From contig NZ_CP041614.1 in NCBI RefSeq assembly GCF_007197555.1, positions 2,410,001-2,474,000 on the forward strand: a stretch of 64,000 nucleotides of DNA. Direction: 5' to 3'. Under the pieces are notes generated by a model that saw nothing but the letters and a program-made list of their open reading frames with translations, was not told the DNA's origin and did no database searches. Source of the stretch: Shewanella psychropiezotolerans (lineage in GTDB: Bacteria > Pseudomonadota > Gammaproteobacteria > Enterobacterales > Shewanellaceae). A program made the translations under genes and the position numbers. The number at the start of each line of letters is the position of its first letter. The first letter of the stretch is position 1. Of the stretch, positions 59,818-64,000 are shown piece by piece.

Positions 59818-60900
59818 ATGAAACGATACTTGCTAACTACACCAATATTATTGCTATTTTGGGCAATGTCTTATGTACAGGCGGATACCGTGAATGTAGC
59901 TCAAGATGAGAACCTTGGAGAATGGTTTGATACACGTCAAAATAATGCACATGCTTATGTTGGTTTGCGCGGAGGGTGGACGAACGTTGAAGGTGCGTGT
60001 TCAAGTGATAGTTCAGTGTGCAATGATGATACCTTCGGGTATGGCTTGTATGCGGGTTATCAGTTCACATCTTGGTTTGCGCTTGAGGCTGCTGTGACTG
60101 ACTATGGCTCTCCTGACGCGAGTTACGGTGTGAACAATGTCAGTGCCGATATCTGGGGAAGTGAGCTGTCGGGTGTGTTTTCTTACGACGTTTCTGAGCA
60201 TCTGGATGCTTACCTTAGGGTGGGTGCAGCCTATCAAGGCATTGATAAAGAGAGTACCTGGGGTGACGCGCAGACATCCAATGAGTGGGGGATCGTGTCT
60301 GCGGTGGGTTTGGATTATCGATTATCTAAGAATTGGTCGCTTCGCGGAGAATACCAGTTTATCGATGGGATAGGAGATGAAGAGGTGATGCAGGCTGACA
60401 TGCATTTTGTGTCATTGGGTTTGAGTTATCACTTTGGTCAGAAGAGGCAGTTTATTGCAGCGCCAATCCCTGAGATGGTTGAGCCTGTCGTAGAGTGGGT
60501 GCTGGTGACCACCCAAGTTTCTTTAAAGCCGAGTGCTACGTTTAATTTTGACTCGTCAATCATTAAAGCCAGCGCCAAACTCACGGCGTTGATAACGCAG
60601 TTGCAGCTATCGAGTGAAGGGAGCATTGAGATTACGGGCCACACGGACAGCTCAGGGAGTGCGAAATACAATCAGTGGTTATCAGAAAGGCGAGCGAACG
60701 CCATTGCAGACCATTTGATACAAAACGGCATTAGCTCATCACGTATTACTGCAATCGGTAAAGGGGAGTCCTCCCCTGCTGCGAGCAATGAAACGGCTGA
60801 AGGTCGTGCGGAAAATAGACGTGTAGATATCACGTTTGAAAAAACAATCACAGAAGAAGTGAGCAACGAGACATCAATTAATAGCGGCAATGAACAATGA
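59818..60900 (+). CDS. OmpA family outer-membrane protein
   Basis: Protein of 360 residues from the ATG at 59818 (TAGGA eight bases upstream); the ATG at 59809 would overlap that site. A signal peptide ends near YVQADT. Residues 40-205 are an 8-strand beta-barrel (AYVGLRGGWTNVEGAC, GYGLYAGYQFTSWFALEAAV). Residues 230-345 are the peptidoglycan-binding OmpA domain (FNFDSSIIKASAKLTALITQ, ITGHTDSSGSAKYNQWLSER, RAENRRVDITFE). It anchors the outer membrane to the wall. Its stop overlaps the start of the following lipoprotein gene (ATGA), so the two are co-translated. Confidence 0.92.
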   Translation: MKRYLLTTPILLLFWAMSYVQADTVNVAQDENLGEWFDTRQNNAHAYVGLRGGWTNVEGACSSDSSVCNDDTFGYGLYAGYQFTSWFALEAAVTDYGSPDASYGVNNVSADIWGSELSGVFSYDVSEHLDAYLRVGAAYQGIDKESTWGDAQTSNEWGIVSAVGLDYRLSKNWSLRGEYQFIDGIGDEEVMQADMHFVSLGLSYHFGQKRQFIAAPIPEMVEPVVEWVLVTTQVSLKPSATFNFDSSIIKASAKLTALITQLQLSSEGSIEITGHTDSSGSAKYNQWLSERRANAIADHLIQNGISSSRITAIGKGESSPAASNETAEGRAENRRVDITFEKTITEEVSNETSINSGNEQ

Positions 60901-63900
60901 TGAATTACTTTAAATACGCGTTCTTTTTTTTGGCTTCGTTGACGCTTACTGCGTGTAATGGGGATGATGGTCTTTTAGGGAGCCCAGACTTAGGGGACCC
61001 TATTGTAGGGTTACAAGTCACTCCGGCCACAGCTTCCATTCCCGTAGGGCTGCACCAGCAGTATGAGGCCACGGCCATCATGTCAGATGGTTCTACCGAA
61101 GATGTCACCACGCATCCTACACTATCGTGGAGTAGCAGTGATACCGCTATCGCGGCGGTAGAGATTGCAACAGGGTTTGCTACTGGCGTCATGCCGGGTG
61201 AGGTGACTATTACTGCTTCGGGTATGGCTGATGGGATTGAGTTCAATCAAACCGCAACCTTAACCGTGACCGATGCAACAGTCACATCCGTTGCGGTTAC
61301 ATCGAATACCGACAGCGTGGCGGCAGGCTTCTCAATAGACTTTACTGCCACAGCCACCTTATCTGATGGCACAACCCATACTGGCTTAGAGGATGGTAGT
61401 GAAGAGGACTGGACTATCGTCTCACAACCAGGAATCGGTGCGACCATCGATACTAAGACTGGGGTGCTAACCACTGGAGTGGATTCAGTGGGTGAGATCA
61501 CGGTGCGGGCTACAGGCACTTCGGCGGCGTGGAGTGACACTGCCGATAAAACCATTACCGTGACCGATGCATCAGTCACATCAGTCGCGGTGACGTCGGA
61601 TATTGACAGTGTGGCGGCGGGCTTCTCAATAGCATTTACTGCCACGGCAACCTTATCCGATAGCACAACGTATGTTGCCACACAAGATGGCAGCGAAGTG
61701 AATTGGACCATTTTCTATCAATCAGGAAGTGGTGCCACCATTGATGCCAACACAGGGGTGCTAACCACTGGAGTGGATTCAGTGGGCGAGATCACTGTGC
61801 AGGTTAAGGGGACCTCGGCTGCGTGGAGTGACACTGCCGATAAAACCATTACCGTGACCGATGCATCAGTCTCGTCAGTCGCGGTGACGTCGGATATTGA
61901 CAGTGTGGCGGCGGGCTTCTCAATAGCATTTACTGCCACAGCCACCTTATCTGATGGCACAACCCATACTGGCTTAGAGGATGGCAGTGAAGTGAATTGG
62001 ACCATTTTCTATCAATCAGGAAGTGGTGCGACCATCGATACTAAGACAGGGATACTCACGACTGCGACAGATTCAGTGGGCGAGATCACGGTGCGGGCTA
62101 CAGGCACCTCGACTGCGTGGAGTGACACTGCCGATAAAACCATTACCGTGACCGATGCGACAGTCACATCCGTTGTAGTCACATCGAATACCGACAGTGT
62201 GGCGGCAGGTTTCTCAATAGCCTTTACTGCCACGGCGACTTTGTCCGATAACACAACGTATGTTGCCATACAAGATGGCAGCGAAGTGAATTGGACCATT
62301 TTCTATCAATCAGGAAGTGGTGCCACCATTGATGCCAACACAGGAGTGCTAACTACTGGAGTGGATTCAGCGGGAGAGATCACGGTGCGAGCTACAGGCA
62401 CCTCTGCGGCGTGGACTGACGCGGCTGATAAAACCATTACCGTGACCGATGCAACAGTCACATCCGTTGCGGTTACATCGGATATCGACAGTGTGGCGGC
62501 AGGCTTCTCAATAGACTTTACTGCCACAGCCACCTTATCTGATGGCACAACCCATACTGGCTTAGAGGATGGTAGCGAAGAGGACTGGACTATCGTCTCA
62601 CAACCTGGAACCGGTGCGACCATCGATACTAAGACTGGGGTGCTAACCACTGGAGTGGATTCAGTGGGTGAGATCACAGTGCAGGTTAAGGGGACCTCGA
62701 CTGCGTGGAGTGACACTGCCGATAAAACGATTACCGTGACCGATGCAACAGTCACATCAGTCACGGTGACGTCGGATATTGACAGCGTGTCGGCAGGCTT
62801 CTCAATAGACTTTACTGCCACAGCTACCTTATCTGATGGCACAACCCATACTGGCTTAGAGGATGGTAGCGAAGAGGACTGGACTATCGTCTCACAACCT
62901 GGAACCGGTGCGACCATCGATACTAAGACTGGGGTGCTAACCACTGGAGTGGATTCAGTGGGTGAGATCACAGTGCAGGTTAAGGGGACCTCGACTGCGT
63001 GGAGTGACACTGCCGATAAAACCATTACCGTGACCGATGCGACAGTCACATCCGTTGTAGTCACATCGAATACCGACAGTGTGGCGGCAGGCTTCTCAAT
63101 AGACTTTACTGCCACAGCTACCTTATCTGATGGCACAACCCATACTGGCTTAGAGGATGGCAGTGAAGAGGACTGGACTATCGTCTCACAACCAGGAATC
63201 GGTGCGACCATCGATACTAAGACTGGGGTGCTAACCACTGCAACTGATTCAGTGGGAGAGATCACGGTGCGGGCTACAGGCACCTCGACTGCGTGGAGTG
63301 ACACTGCCGATAAAACCATTACCGTGACCGATGCGACAGTCACATCCGTTGTAGTCACATCGAATACCGACAGTGTGGCGGCAGGCTTCTCAATAGACTT
63401 TACTGCCACGGCCACCTTATCTGATGGCACAACCCATACTGGCTTAGAGGATGGCAGTGAAGAGGACTGGACTATCGTCTCACAACCTGGAACCGGTGCG
63501 ACCATCGATACTAAGACTGGGGTGCTAACCACTGGAGTGGATTCAGTGGGTGAGATCACAGTGCAGGTTAAGGGGACCTCGACTGCGTGGAGTGACACTG
63601 CCGATAAAACGATTACCGTGACCAATGCAACAGTCACATCCGTTGCAGTGACATCGAATACCGACAGTGTGGCGGCAGGTTTCTCAATAGCCTTTACTGC
63701 CACGGCGACTTTGTCCGATAACACAACGTATGTTGCCATACAAGATGGCAGCGAAGTGAATTGGACCATTTTCTATCAATCAGGAAGTGGTGCGACCATT
63801 GATACTAAGACTGGGGTGCTAACCACTGGAGTGGATTCAGTGGGTGACATTACGGTGCGGGCTACAGGTACCTCGACTGCGTGGAGTGACACTGCCGATA

Positions 63901-64000
63901 AAACGATTACCGTGACCAATGCAACAGTCACATCCGTTGCAGTCACATCGAATACCGACAGTGTGGCGGCAGGCTTCTCAATAGACTTTACTGCCACGGC
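60897..64000 (+). CDS. Ig-like repeat lipoprotein (bacterial Big_2-type), continues beyond the window
   Basis: The frame opens with ATGATG at 60897 and is open for 1034 codons to the window edge. A lipoprotein signal is visible: MNYFKYAFFFLASLTLTAC, with the modified Cys at residue 20. After one divergent Ig-like domain (residues 35-120: LQVTPATASIPVGLHQQYEA), there are repeats of exactly 98 residues with strands such as SVAVTSNTDSVAAGF, FTATATLSDGTTHTGLEDGS and DKTITVTDATVTS. The domains resemble Big_2 folds of adhesins such as intimin. The protein is probably exposed on the cell surface. Its full length is unknown. Confidence 0.9.
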   Translation, partial: MMNYFKYAFFFLASLTLTACNGDDGLLGSPDLGDPIVGLQVTPATASIPVGLHQQYEATAIMSDGSTEDVTTHPTLSWSSSDTAIAAVEIATGFATGVMPGEVTITASGMADGIEFNQTATLTVTDATVTSVAVTSNTDSVAAGFSIDFTATATLSDGTTHTGLEDGSEEDWTIVSQPGIGATIDTKTGVLTTGVDSVGEITVRATGTSAAWSDTADKTITVTDASVTSVAVTSDIDSVAAGFSIAFTATATLSDSTTYVATQDGSEVNWTIFYQSGSGATIDANTGVLTTGVDSVGEITVQVKGTSAAWSDTADKTITVTDASVSSVAVTSDIDSVAAGFSIAFTATATLSDGTTHTGLEDGSEVNWTIFYQSGSGATIDTKTGILTTATDSVGEITVRATGTSTAWSDTADKTITVTDATVTSVVVTSNTDSVAAGFSIAFTATATLSDNTTYVAIQDGSEVNWTIFYQSGSGATIDANTGVLTTGVDSAGEITVRATGTSAAWTDAADKTITVTDATVTSVAVTSDIDSVAAGFSIDFTATATLSDGTTHTGLEDGSEEDWTIVSQPGTGATIDTKTGVLTTGVDSVGEITVQVKGTSTAWSDTADKTITVTDATVTSVTVTSDIDSVSAGFSIDFTATATLSDGTTHTGLEDGSEEDWTIVSQPGTGATIDTKTGVLTTGVDSVGEITVQVKGTSTAWSDTADKTITVTDATVTSVVVTSNTDSVAAGFSIDFTATATLSDGTTHTGLEDGSEEDWTIVSQPGIGATIDTKTGVLTTATDSVGEITVRATGTSTAWSDTADKTITVTDATVTSVVVTSNTDSVAAGFSIDFTATATLSDGTTHTGLEDGSEEDWTIVSQPGTGATIDTKTGVLTTGVDSVGEITVQVKGTSTAWSDTADKTITVTNATVTSVAVTSNTDSVAAGFSIAFTATATLSDNTTYVAIQDGSEVNWTIFYQSGSGATIDTKTGVLTTGVDSVGDITVRATGTSTAWSDTADKTITVTNATVTSVAVTSNTDSVAAGFSIDFTAT
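61250..64000 (+). repeat. 294-bp tandem repeat array inside the Ig-like lipoprotein gene
   Basis: The phrase TAAAACCATTACCGTGACC (or close variants) recurs at 61547, 61841, 62135, 62429, 62723, 63017, 63311, 63605 and 63899, an exact 294-bp spacing with no indels. At least nine units are present and the array runs past the window. Units are mosaics of two main versions of each half. Confidence 0.95.

Noticed and set aside
61247..63997. Long open minus-strand frames (up to 487 codons) across the Ig-repeat region
   Set aside because: They are an antisense effect of a repeated, stop-free sequence. The plus strand has the lipoprotein signal, Ig-like strands and continuous frame. The minus frames have no start signals and only mirror the repeats.

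Overview
The window looks like a chromosomal segment of a marine gammaproteobacterium, most probably a Shewanella of the cold or deep-sea type. This is inferred from gene content: a 13-gene nuo operon with fused nuoCD, an OsmC-YcaO fusion protein, cysZ divergent from smc-zipA, a choline-to-glycine-betaine locus, a TorF-type porin and a TonB receptor. No rRNA, tRNA, CRISPR array or intact transposon was seen.

Layout. 1-4.4 kb: a truncated TonB-dependent receptor, a TDT (TehA-like) transporter and an O-methyltransferase. 4.5-20.2 kb: the complete complex I operon nuoA-N, all on the minus strand and mostly joined by 1-4 base stop/start overlaps. 20.4-26.5 kb: CBS protein, TetR regulator, cysK, a frameshifted RDD membrane protein, a frameshifted two-receiver diguanylate cyclase and a MarR regulator. 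26.6-32.6 kb: TorF porin, BCCT transporter and betA-betB-betI with a 20-bp palindromic BetI operator. 33.2-43.2 kb: a frameshifted DUF5916 protein, OsmC-YcaO, a small conserved protein, a CRP-like regulator, ElaA-type acetyltransferase, two DMT exporters (the second divergent from an Lrp regulator with two palindromic operators) and a PAP2 phosphatase. 43.8-51.8 kb: a looser region with a YkgJ protein, a decayed partial copy of cysZ, a frameshifted prepilin-like gene, a DUF333 protein, an outer-membrane beta-barrel, an esterase remnant, two candidate small RNAs with matching motifs, a HugZ-like protein, an NAD(P)-binding protein and the intact cysZ. 51.8-56.7 kb: a MITE-like element, smc and zipA. 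56.9-64 kb: an IS6-family remnant, two LysR regulators, an OmpA-like protein and the start of a lipoprotein made of 98-residue Ig-like repeats that runs off the window.

Three patterns stand out. First, the nuoG-nuoH junction is repeated four times in tandem. The extra copies form three unannotated mini-ORFs of 36-39 codons, each with its own Shine-Dalgarno sequence and each overlapping the next start by 14 bases, so nuoG and nuoH are linked by a chain of coupled small reading frames. Second, six genes on both strands (nuoE, the RDD gene, the diguanylate cyclase, the DUF5916 gene, rhtA and the pilin gene) are each broken by one missing G in a G-run of the coding strand, and in each case adding one G restores the family sequence. 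Base-calling error is the first explanation, but the sense-strand bias deserves a check. Third, short tandem duplications recur (nuoG/H, nuoJ, the 3' end of the DUF5916 gene, the Ig repeats, the cysZ copy), pointing to frequent local duplication.
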